6,734 nt of DNA, taken from positions 1 through 6,734 of the forward strand of contig CANQHY010000069.1 of the NCBI GenBank assembly GCA_947623975.1, in the 5' to 3' direction. The notes beneath the pieces are model-generated. The model made no database searches, was not told the origin of the DNA, and was given only the letters and a program-made list of their open reading frames with translations. Source of the stretch: an uncultured Bacilli bacterium. GTDB taxonomy: Bacteria > Bacillota_I > Bacilli_A > RF39 > UBA660. Position numbers and translations under genes: made by a program. Of this stretch, positions 1-6,114 are shown piece after piece. Within the stretch, counting starts at the first letter, position 1. The number at the start of each line of letters is the position of its first letter.

Positions 1-239
1 CTGGTGATAATTTAGAAAAAATTCCAATGCTTATTTCGATAAGCAAAAGAACAATTATCAATATTAAAGAAAATTTATTTTGGGCATTCTTCTATAATGC
101 CTGTATGGTACCTATAGCGATTGGGCTTTTTGAACCAGTTAACATCTCGATTAATCCTATGATGGCTAGCTTTTCAATGACTATAAGTAGTCTTACAGTT
201 ATATTTAATGCTCTAAGATTAAGAAAATGGAGGAAATAA
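1..239 (+). CDS. copA: Copper-exporting P-type ATPase, C-terminal fragment (5' end outside the window)
   Basis: This is the last 78 residues of a P1B-type heavy-metal ATPase, read in the frame whose first full codon is at position 3; the gene is cut by the window edge. The family pumps Cu(I) out of the cytoplasm at the cost of ATP. The visible part covers the last two membrane helices. The helix motif FWAFFYN carries the YN pair of copper transporters (codons at 93-98), and the last helix carries MxxSS (MTISS, 177-191). With the CPC motif, which lies outside the window, these residues form the Cu(I) transport sites in CopA proteins. It ends in a basic LRLRKWRK tail, usual for CopA. The following copper chaperone gene supports copper as the substrate. 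The ATP-binding and phosphorylation domains cannot be seen here. Confidence 0.93.
   Translation, partial: GDNLEKIPMLISISKRTIINIKENLFWAFFYNACMVPIAIGLFEPVNISINPMMASFSMTISSLTVIFNALRLRKWRK
229..233 (+). promoter_or_regulatory. Ribosome binding site of copZ, inside the 3' end of copA
   Basis: GGAGG lies 8 nt before the ATG at 242 and within the last codons of copA. It decides the start of copZ: the in-frame ATG at 227 lies upstream of this site and would have no Shine-Dalgarno sequence. The layout suggests that copZ translation is coupled to termination on copA. Confidence 0.8.
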
Positions 240-241
240 TT

Positions 242-457
242 ATGAAATTAATAATAGAAATTGATAATATGAGTTGTGAACATTGTGCAAAAAGAGTGGA
301 GGGCGCATTATCTAATTTGGATTTTGTTGAAAGCGTAAAAGTAAATTTAAATGAAAAAAAGGCTAGTCTAAAATGCAGTAATAATGTAAATTTGGATTTG
401 TTGAGAACAACTATAGAAGATTTAGGCTATGATGTAAAAAATATAATTGAAGAATAG
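242..457 (+). CDS. copZ: Copper chaperone, CopZ type (single HMA domain)
   Basis: This 71-residue protein is one heavy-metal-associated (HMA) domain of beta-alpha-beta-beta-alpha-beta type. The metal-binding loop is MSCEHC, with the MxCxxC cysteines at residues 12 and 15. The rest follows the family pattern: a VKVNL strand near residue 33 and the closing EDLGYDV at 59-65. Members bind Cu(I) in the cytoplasm and hand it to the P-type ATPase CopA, whose 3' end lies 2 nt upstream. An additional cysteine at residue 45 is not part of the motif. I chose the start at 242 and not the in-frame ATG at 227 because a good GGAGG lies at 229-233 and because the homologous domain begins directly at MKLIIEIDNM. 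Which metal is bound is inferred from the CopA neighbour; HMA domains of this type can also serve other soft metals. Confidence 0.93.
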   Translation: MKLIIEIDNMSCEHCAKRVEGALSNLDFVESVKVNLNEKKASLKCSNNVNLDLLRTTIEDLGYDVKNIIEE

Positions 458-477
458 TATAATTTTGGAAGTTAAAA

Positions 478-1326
478 ATGGATAGATATAAGGACATAGA
501 GAAAAGTATAATAAAAAAGTATAGAAAAGAAATTTGGGGAAGATTTGTTAGGGCTGTCAGTGAATATGAGTTAATAAAAACTGATGATAAGATTATGGTT
601 TGTATAAGTGGAGGAAAGGATTCTTTCCTTCTTGCTAAATGTATTCAGGAATTGAAACGACATGGAAAAATTAGTTTTGATGCCTGTTATGTAGTGATGA
701 ATCCTGGATACAATGAGAGAAATTTAAAACAAATACAAGATAATGCTGAAATTTTAAATATTCCAATTCAAATTTTTGATAGTGATATATTTAATGTCGT
801 AAACAAGATAGCAAGTGAAAGACCATGTTATTTGTGTGCTAGAATGCGAAGAGGCTATTTGTATAACAAGGCACGTGAATTAGGTTGCAATAAAATTGCT
901 TTAGGTCATCATTTTGATGATGTAATTGAAACCACACTCCTTTCTATGTTTTATGGTTCTGAAATAAAGACGATGATGCCAAAATTACATAGTGATAATT
1001 TTTCTGGTTTAGAATTAATTAGACCCATGTATTTAGTAAAAGAAGAAGACATCGTTGCATGGAAAAATTTTAATAAATTAACTTTTATAAATTGTGCTTG
1101 CAAGTTTACTGAAAAATGTGCTGTTGAAGATGATGGAATTAGTAAAAGACGTGAAATCAAAAACTTAATTAAAAATCTGAAAAAAGTTAATCCAGATGTT
1201 GACTACAATATCTTTAAATCTTTAGATAACATTAACTTAAATTGTGTTCTAGGAATAAAAAAAGATGGCAATTATCGCAGCTTTTTGGTCGATTATGATA
1301 ATGTAAATCAAAGTAAAAGAAATTAA
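478..1326 (+). CDS. ttcA: TtcA-family PP-loop tRNA thiolase (likely tRNA 2-thiocytidine synthesis)
   Basis: This 282-residue protein belongs to the PP-loop ATPase (adenine nucleotide alpha-hydrolase) superfamily. The ATP-binding loop SGGKDS is at residues 44-49. The TtcA signature PCYLCARMRRG follows at 116-126, with Cys117 and Cys120, and GHHFDDVIETTLLSMFYG lies at 143-160. A third cysteine region, INCACKFTEKC, gives Cys206, Cys208 and Cys214. In E. coli TtcA, two CxxC cysteines and one later cysteine hold a [4Fe-4S] cluster, and the enzyme activates C32 of certain tRNAs with ATP and replaces its 2-oxygen with sulfur. The protein is shorter than E. coli TtcA (about 310 residues). A GGAAG at 467-471, 6 nt before the ATG, supports the start. 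It begins 20 nt after copZ, so cotranscription with the copper genes is likely. The family call is secure; the exact tRNA substrate is inferred. Confidence 0.88.
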   Translation: MDRYKDIEKSIIKKYRKEIWGRFVRAVSEYELIKTDDKIMVCISGGKDSFLLAKCIQELKRHGKISFDACYVVMNPGYNERNLKQIQDNAEILNIPIQIFDSDIFNVVNKIASERPCYLCARMRRGYLYNKARELGCNKIALGHHFDDVIETTLLSMFYGSEIKTMMPKLHSDNFSGLELIRPMYLVKEEDIVAWKNFNKLTFINCACKFTEKCAVEDDGISKRREIKNLIKNLKKVNPDVDYNIFKSLDNINLNCVLGIKKDGNYRSFLVDYDNVNQSKRN

Positions 1327-1482
1327 AAATTATAAAAAGTGTAGTTTAAATTCATTTTATTGATGATAAGCACTTGTGAATCTCTATATTTAAAATATTA
1401 ATTACATTTATAAAGATAAAGAAAATTAACACAAAGTAGCATACATTTTTTCAATAATTACTATTTATACCATTGATATAGC

Positions 1483-1488
1483 TATAAT
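1483..1488 (+). promoter_or_regulatory. Possible promoter -10 box with no gene directly behind it
   Basis: This is a perfect TATAAT with no good -35: the best match upstream is TTACTA at 1458-1463, with a 19-nt spacer, and there is no TG extension. In DNA this AT-rich such hexamers occur by chance. It is recorded because a weak terminator-like hairpin lies about 80-100 nt downstream, which would delimit a short transcript. Confidence 0.2.
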
Positions 1489-1564
1489 ACTAAAGTCAAG
1501 TAGATTGTGGTTAGATTAGAAAATAAAAGATGGTTTAGCTAAATTACTTATTATTTAAAGTAAA

Positions 1565-1589
1565 ATTGTCTTCATAAACAATATTTTTT
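1565..1589 (+). terminator. Weak intrinsic terminator candidate
   Basis: ATTGT (1565-1569) pairs with ACAAT (1578-1582) around an 8-nt loop. An A follows, and then six Ts (1584-1589). The stem has only 5 bp with a single G-C pair, so it is a poor terminator. It might end read-through from ttcA, 240 nt upstream, or a short RNA starting near 1495. Confidence 0.22.
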
Positions 1590-1679
1590 GTAAAATTTAT
1601 TTGTATTATAAGTAATTGTCAATCAGTTGTAAAAAACAGATTTTTTAGATTTTAGTTTTATTTATTTGAATTAACAACA

Positions 1680-1708
1680 TTGACACGTTATTTTTATTAC
1701 GATAAAAT
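1680..1708 (+). promoter_or_regulatory. Strong SigA-type promoter for the Ig-repeat protein gene
   Basis: A perfect -35 TTGACA (1680-1685) and a -10 TAAAAT (1703-1708) are separated by the ideal 17 nt. Transcription should start near 1715, giving a leader of about 33 nt before the GTG start at 1748. That leader is too short for a riboswitch. The box quality suggests steady, fairly high expression. Confidence 0.85.
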
Positions 1709-1735
1709 ATAATTATTAAGTTATACCAATAGAAA

Positions 1736-1739
1736 GAGG
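1736..1739 (+). promoter_or_regulatory. Ribosome binding site supporting a GTG start
   Basis: GAGG, within AAAGAGGAT, lies 8 nt before the GTG at 1748. There is no in-frame ATG between this site and the membrane anchor, and the ATG at 1740 is out of frame. GTG is therefore the start. Confidence 0.75.
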
Positions 1740-1747
1740 ATGATTTT

Positions 1748-3685
1748 GTGTACGATAATGAGGACGAGATAAAAAAGAAAAGAAGAAATTTATTTATAAT
1801 TATAGGCGTTATATTAGTATTGATATTTGCACTTGTTTTATTTTTACTTATGCGTAGTAGTAGTGGAAAAAAGAAGCCTAGTCTCATAGCTAATCCAACT
1901 TGTGTTTTGGAAGTGAAATCAGGTACATTAGGTAATGACAATGTTTATACATCATCTGTTGTAATAGGATTTAAAACAGTTACTCAGATTTCTGATGATG
2001 TACCAGTTGTAAAATATACTGTTGGAATTAACGATAGTTCTAAAAATAAGGATACTTATACGGTAACTAAAAAAGGAAAGACAAAAGTATATGGTTATGT
2101 TACAGATGCTAATGGTAATACTGGTACTTGTGAACTTGAAGTTGAACTTGATCCTAGGGAACCTTCTTGTGAACTTGAGGTAAAAAGTGGAACTCTTGGT
2201 GATAATAATTGGTATAAATCTGATGTTGTCGTAGGATTTAAGAATAAAAATTCAAATAATGATAGTACTGAGATAGAAAAATTTTATCTTGAACAAAAAG
2301 CTTCTTCAGTTGATAATGATGAGGTCGTAAAAAGTGATGCTCCTTCAGAAAATGTAGAAACTTATACATTAAAAGATGACATTGAAGCAGAAATTGTTGG
2401 ATATGTTATTGATTCTAACGGTAACGAAGGAAGCTGTAGTATAGTTGTAAAAAAAGATAGTAATCCACCAACTTGTGAATTAAAAGTTGTAAAGGGAACT
2501 TTAGGAGATAATGGTTTATATACTGATGAGGTTATAGTAGGTATAGATACTAAAACAGATAAAACATCTGATATAGCAGCATTTGGTGTTGGTGAAAAGG
2601 AAAACTATACTGACGAGACTTATGCTGTTACTAAAGATGGCGAAACAGTTGTTCACGGTTATGTAAAAGACAATGCTGGTAATACTGGTACTTGTGAAAT
2701 AAGAATAAAAAAGCCTGAGCCAACAGTTACTCAAAAATCATATCCTAGTTGTACACTTGAGGTTGTAGGAACATCTAGCGGTGGTATATATTTCGGTGGT
2801 GCTACAGTAAGATTTAAATCTAAAGCATCAACTAATGGTGCAACAATAAAAAGTTATGGTATTGGAGTTAATCCAGAATTTAATGGAAAAGATAGCCTTG
2901 AAATAAACACAGAAGGTAGCTACAATGTTTACGGTGTAGTACAGGATTCTAATGGTTACACCTCAACATGTGGTCCTGTGTCAGTGGAAGTTAAAAATTC
3001 AACACTTTTAGCTCAACAAGCCAAGGTAGGAGATATGGTTGATTATGATGCTGGTTTGTGGCAAGAAACTGTAGTTGTTCCTAAGACAAATGGAGCATTT
3101 GGTGGATACATGGCTAATGCTAGCAAAAATGCAAGCGTTAAGTGCCGTAGAGAAGATACCGCTAACGGTAGTGGTTGGAAAGTACTTTCAATAAATGGTG
3201 ATACAGTTACAATTATTCATGCTGGAATAGCTGAATGTTACTATCATGGAGCTGTAGATTCTAGTACGGCTGTGTCAAATTTAAATAACAGAGCAAAAAC
3301 AACTTATATGAATGAATATGCTGCAGATGCTAGAATGTTCACTTATGATGATTATAATAATAGTAGTGACTCGGTTAAAAATATTGGATCTCATTATTAC
3401 ATGGCTACTGCTAAAGATAAAACAACTTTGTATTACGTTTCTTATAGTGGAAGATTAAGTGGCGGAAGCGTAAATGCAAACGGATTGAGACCAGTAATAG
3501 TCCTTAAAAATAACGTAACTACATCTGGTAAAAATACTAATGGTGCATGGATGATATCTTTAGATGGAGCAAGCAAGGCACCAAATAACAATAAGGTAGA
3601 ATTACCTAACGATTTGTTTAGTAGATTTAAGTCTTTACTTGATGAAGCTAGCGATATAGTTAAAGAAACCATAAAAAATATGTAA
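1748..3685 (+). CDS. Membrane-anchored protein with four cysteine-paired Ig-like repeats and a C-terminal sensor/adhesion-like domain
   Basis: I do not recognise a named gene; the function is unknown. The 645 residues begin with a short charged tail (KKKRR at 9-13) and one hydrophobic helix (about 15-35) with no evident cleavage site, so it is probably an uncleaved signal anchor with the rest outside the cell. Four Ig-like modules follow, at about 50-135, 139-236, 240-322 and 333-416. The first three share GTLGxNxxYxxxV near the start, and all have YGYVxDxNGNxGxC or a variant near the end. Each has one cysteine at either end: 52/128, 141/230, 243/316 and 335/408. A different domain at about 425-605 starts with KVGDMVDYD, contains GWKVLSINGDTVTII and ends with NGLRPVIVLKN; it has its own pair, Cys466 and Cys497. 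It resembles C-terminal domains common in gut Firmicutes surface proteins. A polar, then amphipathic tail (612-645) closes it. No LPxTG sorting signal is present. Its own promoter and terminator make it a single-gene unit. Fold confidence is good; role confidence is low. Confidence 0.85.
   Translation: MYDNEDEIKKKRRNLFIIIGVILVLIFALVLFLLMRSSSGKKKPSLIANPTCVLEVKSGTLGNDNVYTSSVVIGFKTVTQISDDVPVVKYTVGINDSSKNKDTYTVTKKGKTKVYGYVTDANGNTGTCELEVELDPREPSCELEVKSGTLGDNNWYKSDVVVGFKNKNSNNDSTEIEKFYLEQKASSVDNDEVVKSDAPSENVETYTLKDDIEAEIVGYVIDSNGNEGSCSIVVKKDSNPPTCELKVVKGTLGDNGLYTDEVIVGIDTKTDKTSDIAAFGVGEKENYTDETYAVTKDGETVVHGYVKDNAGNTGTCEIRIKKPEPTVTQKSYPSCTLEVVGTSSGGIYFGGATVRFKSKASTNGATIKSYGIGVNPEFNGKDSLEINTEGSYNVYGVVQDSNGYTSTCGPVSVEVKNSTLLAQQAKVGDMVDYDAGLWQETVVVPKTNGAFGGYMANASKNASVKCRREDTANGSGWKVLSINGDTVTIIHAGIAECYYHGAVDSSTAVSNLNNRAKTTYMNEYAADARMFTYDDYNNSSDSVKNIGSHYYMATAKDKTTLYYVSYSGRLSGGSVNANGLRPVIVLKNNVTTSGKNTNGAWMISLDGASKAPNNNKVELPNDLFSRFKSLLDEASDIVKETIKNM
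1895..2995 (+). repeat. Four tandem protein-level Ig-like repeats
   Basis: The units are at about 1895-2152, 2162-2455, 2465-2713 and 2744-2995, each 83-98 codons. They align at CxLEV..GTLG, at the tyrosine followed by a V-rich strand, and at the closing GYVxDxxGNxGxC. Unit 2 carries an acidic insertion of about 15 residues around residues 183-203. Unit 4 is the most diverged and replaces GTLGDN with GTSSGG. The DNA differs widely at synonymous positions even where the protein matches, for example between units 1 and 2. These are old duplications and not a recently expanded tract. Confidence 0.85.
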
Positions 3686-3692
3686 TTCTATT

Positions 3693-3722
3693 GCAAACTC
3701 ACATGTGGGTTTGCTTTTTTTT
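3693..3722 (+). terminator. Intrinsic terminator of the Ig-repeat protein gene
   Basis: GCAAACTCA (3693-3701) pairs with TGGGTTTGC (3706-3714), including one T-G wobble, around the loop CATG. Eight Ts follow (3715-3722). It starts 7 nt after the stop codon and cleanly separates this gene from cysS. Confidence 0.92.
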
Positions 3723-3860
3723 GTGTCTGTTAGCAAAATATTATTTTTATTAAAAATATTTAATAGCAAGTAAAACTAAATACGTTATAGTTAGATTTGC
3801 TTTAAAAAATTTGAAAAATTTAAATTACTACTAATAAATTTCTATGTTGATAATGTTTTG

Positions 3861-3869
3861 TGGTACAAT
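3861..3869 (+). promoter_or_regulatory. Extended -10 promoter of cysS
   Basis: TGG followed by TACAAT (3864-3869) matches the extended -10 form TGn-TATAAT. The -35 region near 3841-3846 is poor, which is typical of this promoter type. Transcription should start near 3876, leaving a leader of about 44 nt. A TTGATA at 3847-3852 is too close to serve this -10. Confidence 0.6.
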
Positions 3870-3919
3870 ATCATTATAAAATTTATATATTGTTACATAT
3901 TATGGAGTGGTGAAGATAA

Positions 3920-5317
3920 ATGATGAAAATATATAATTCATTAACAAGACAAATAGAAAATTTTACCCCAAATGAAGGTAAAACAGTAAGAATGTATACT
4001 TGTGGACCAACTGTTTATCATTACGCACATATTGGAAATCTTAGAACATACATTTTTGAGGATATCTTAGAAAAGGGATTGGAATATTTAGGGTATGATG
4101 TTTTGCGTGTTATGAATGTTACAGATGTTGGTCATATGACTGGTGACTCTGATCAAGGCGAGGATAAAATGCTAAAAGGTGCAGAAAGAGAACATAAAAC
4201 AGTAAAAGAAATAGCAGACTTTTATGAAATGGCCTTCTTTTCAGATTGTGCAAAATTAAATATAAGAAAGCCTTCAATTGTTGAAAGAGCAACTAATCAT
4301 ATAGATACCTATATAACTATGATTCAAAAATTATTGGATACTGGTTATGCCTATGAGGCAGCCGGAAATATCTATTTTGATGTAAGTAAAGTTCGCAACT
4401 ATTACCAGTTATCCGGAAAAAATCAAGATGACTTATTTGTAGGTGTACGTGATACAGTTGAGGAAGACAAAAATAAAAGGAATCCTTATGATTTTGGTTT
4501 ATGGTTCACATCATCAAAATTTTCTAACCAGGCAATGAAATGGGATTCACCATGGGGAGTTGGATACCCTGGATGGCATATTGAATGTTCTGGAATTTCT
4601 TACAAATATTTAGGAGAATATTTAGATATTCATTGTGGTGGAGTAGATAATATTTTCCCACATCATACTAACGAAATAGCTCAAAGCGAAGCATTTCTAG
4701 GACATAAATGGTGTAATTATTGGGTACATGGTGAGCATTTAAATGATTCGAGTGGCAAAATGAGTAAATCAAAGGGAGAGTTTTTAACACTTGATTTGTT
4801 AGAAAAGAAGGGATATAGCCCTCTTGCCTATAGATTCTTTTGCTTGAACAGCCACTATAGGAATCAATTAGTATTTACTTATGAAGCGTTAGATGGAGCA
4901 CAAAATGCCTACAATAAACTTAAGAATAGGATAAAACAGTTAAGTAGAAATCCTGATTTACATGATGATAAAATTGATTTTTATGAAGAAAAATTTAAAG
5001 AAGCAATTTCTAATGACTTGAATACGTCATCTATGATTACATTAGTTTATGATGTATTAAAAGATGAAGAACTTACTGATTTTACGAAATTATATTTAAT
5101 TAATAAATTTGATCAAGTTTTGTCTCTTGATTTGATTGATGAAGAGAAATCTATTGATAGTGATACAGAGGATATGATTTTGAGAAAAATTAAAGAAAGA
5201 GATGAAGCTAAAAAAAATAAAGATTATGATAAAGCCGACAAAATAAGAAATGAATTGTTCGAAAAAGGAATAAGAATAATCGATGGTAAAAATGGAACAA
5301 CATATGAGATAATATAG
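3920..5317 (+). CDS. cysS: Cysteinyl-tRNA synthetase
   Basis: This class I aminoacyl-tRNA synthetase (465 residues, normal length) charges tRNA-Cys with cysteine using ATP in the cytoplasm. The HIGH signature appears as HIGN at residues 37-40 and KMSKS is at 280-284. The four zinc ligands that select cysteine are all present: Cys28 (in YTCGPTVY), Cys223 (in GWHIECS), His248 and Glu252 (in FPHHTNE). Their spacing from 223 onward matches E. coli CysRS. The C-terminal part has the expected helical region and a KNKDYDKADKIRNEL helix followed by a GTTYEII end. Two adjacent ATG codons (3920 and 3923) are possible starts. A GGTGA at 3909-3913 gives spacings of 6 or 9 nt, and the second start would remove only one methionine. 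yugP follows 7 nt later and is probably cotranscribed. Confidence 0.97.
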   Translation: MMKIYNSLTRQIENFTPNEGKTVRMYTCGPTVYHYAHIGNLRTYIFEDILEKGLEYLGYDVLRVMNVTDVGHMTGDSDQGEDKMLKGAEREHKTVKEIADFYEMAFFSDCAKLNIRKPSIVERATNHIDTYITMIQKLLDTGYAYEAAGNIYFDVSKVRNYYQLSGKNQDDLFVGVRDTVEEDKNKRNPYDFGLWFTSSKFSNQAMKWDSPWGVGYPGWHIECSGISYKYLGEYLDIHCGGVDNIFPHHTNEIAQSEAFLGHKWCNYWVHGEHLNDSSGKMSKSKGEFLTLDLLEKKGYSPLAYRFFCLNSHYRNQLVFTYEALDGAQNAYNKLKNRIKQLSRNPDLHDDKIDFYEEKFKEAISNDLNTSSMITLVYDVLKDEELTDFTKLYLINKFDQVLSLDLIDEEKSIDSDTEDMILRKIKERDEAKKNKDYDKADKIRNELFEKGIRIIDGKNGTTYEII

Positions 5318-5321
5318 GAGG
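5316..5321 (+). promoter_or_regulatory. Ribosome binding site of yugP overlapping the cysS stop codon
   Basis: AGGAGG shares its first two bases with the TAG stop of cysS (5315-5317). Only 3 nt (AAT) separate it from the ATG at 5325, shorter than the usual 5-9 nt. Ribosomes ending cysS would sit on this site, so coupled translation is likely. Confidence 0.7.
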
Positions 5322-5324
5322 AAT

Positions 5325-5996
5325 ATGGATATAGTACTTTTATTAATATCAGTTATTATCACTTTAGGGGCACAGGCTTATATATCAATTTCATATAATA
5401 AATATAGAAAAATAAAATCTAAAAAAGAACTTAGTGGATTTGAGGTTGCTAGAGCAATACTTGATAGTCACGGATTAAATAATGTATATATTACAGAAAC
5501 AAGTGGTGTTCTATCAGATCATTATGATTCATCCAGAAAGGTAATACGTTTGTCCAAAGAAGTGTTTAGTAATAGTAGTATTGCTAGTTGTTGTATAGCA
5601 GCTCATGAGTGTGGTCATGCAATTCAAGATAAAGAAGGATACAATTTTATGAGGCTTCGAAGCGCAATAATACCGCTTGTTAATTTTGCTTCCTATGCTG
5701 GTTATTTTGCTATTTTAATAGGCATTCTTTTTAGTTCTATAAAAATCATTTGGCTAGGTGTGGCAATGGAAATAATAATCTTGTTATTTCAATTAGTGAC
5801 ACTACCAGTGGAATTTGATGCATCTAAAAGGGCATTGGGGGAATTAAAAAAGCATTCTATTTTAAATAAAAGTGAATTATTAGGTGGCAAAGAAATGTTA
5901 AGAGCAGCAGCTTTAACATATGTAGCTAGTGTTTTAAGTACAATTTTACAAATATTAAGACTGATAGTTGTTTTTGGAAACAGTAAAGATAATTAA
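5325..5996 (+). CDS. yugP: Membrane zinc metallopeptidase, YugP family
   Basis: This 223-residue protein matches the neutral zinc metallopeptidase family (Zn_peptidase_2) of B. subtilis YugP (about 225 residues). A first membrane helix lies at about 3-23. A soluble part follows, with SGFEVARAILDSHGL (37-51), the family motif SGVLSDHYD (60-68) and the zinc site HECGH (94-98), whose Glu95 would be the catalytic base. Three more hydrophobic segments follow, at about 113-137, 139-160 and 195-217. Glu163 in LPVEFDASKRA, between the last two, is the likely third zinc ligand. The protein is probably an integral membrane protease; the substrate is not known for the family. Its start is set by the close AGGAGG at 5316-5321 and by the hydrophobic N-terminus, which fits homologues. 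It is the second gene of a cysS-yugP unit and is followed by a terminator. Confidence 0.92.
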   Translation: MDIVLLLISVIITLGAQAYISISYNKYRKIKSKKELSGFEVARAILDSHGLNNVYITETSGVLSDHYDSSRKVIRLSKEVFSNSSIASCCIAAHECGHAIQDKEGYNFMRLRSAIIPLVNFASYAGYFAILIGILFSSIKIIWLGVAMEIIILLFQLVTLPVEFDASKRALGELKKHSILNKSELLGGKEMLRAAALTYVASVLSTILQILRLIVVFGNSKDN

Positions 5997-6010
5997 CTGT
6001 TTCTTTTTTT
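5977..6010 (+). terminator. Intrinsic terminator overlapping the yugP stop codon
   Basis: GAAACAGT (5977-5984) pairs with ACTGTTTC (5996-6003), and seven Ts follow (6004-6010). The last codons of yugP form the left arm and loop, and the TAA stop (5994-5996) sits at the loop end of the right arm. This closes the cysS-yugP unit. Confidence 0.8.
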
Positions 6011-6030
6011 ACGTTTATAAAAATTATATA

Positions 6031-6060
6031 TTGTATTTTTCTGTGCATAATTAGTAATAA
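6031..6060 (+). promoter_or_regulatory. Tentative promoter for the DUF402/Ntdp gene
   Basis: TTGTAT (6031-6036) and TAATAA (6055-6060) are separated by 18 nt. A TATAAA at 6069-6074 is an alternative -10. A promoter is expected here because a terminator closes the previous unit at 6010, but the region is so AT-rich that the exact boxes are uncertain. Confidence 0.28.
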
Positions 6061-6114
6061 TGTGTTAATATAAATATTGAAGATGATGTTTTAGTTAATA
6101 TTTTGGAGTAAAAT

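Larger units (their letters stand above)
1327..1747. other. 421-nt AT-rich intergenic region
   Basis: I find no coding sequence with a plausible ribosome binding site here, and no tRNA-like or CRISPR-like structure. No strong terminator follows ttcA. The region holds a perfect TATAAT with a poor -35 (1483-1488), a 10-bp palindrome TTTAGCTAAA (1534-1543), a weak hairpin followed by six Ts (1565-1589), an A6-CAGA-T6 inverted repeat (1631-1646), and near its end the strong promoter of the next gene (1680-1708). The first part may be a decayed gene or a small RNA locus; neither can be shown from this sequence alone. Confidence 0.6.

Noticed and set aside
227..241. Upstream ATG that would add five residues to copZ
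   Set aside because: It has no Shine-Dalgarno sequence before it, overlaps copA, and precedes the clear GGAGG that serves the ATG at 242.
458..463. TATAAT directly after the copZ stop codon, as a promoter for ttcA
   Set aside because: No -35 element is seen at 16-18 nt, and a start near 470 would leave almost no leader and cut into the ribosome binding site. Chance in AT-rich DNA is more likely.
951..1160. Reverse-strand open frame inside ttcA, and similar ones at 1645-1941, 2516-2734, 3442-3672 and 5096-5362
   Set aside because: All lie opposite well-supported genes or across a promoter, and their translations are low-complexity with no recognisable domain.
1631..1646. A6-CAGA-T6 inverted repeat as a terminator or operator
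   Set aside because: The stem is only A-T pairs and would be unstable as RNA. It ends 33 nt upstream of the -35 box, but nothing shows that it binds a regulator.
3728..3770. AT-rich inverted repeat between the terminator and the cysS promoter
   Set aside because: The pairing is 6 bp of A-T followed by mismatches, as expected by chance at this base composition.
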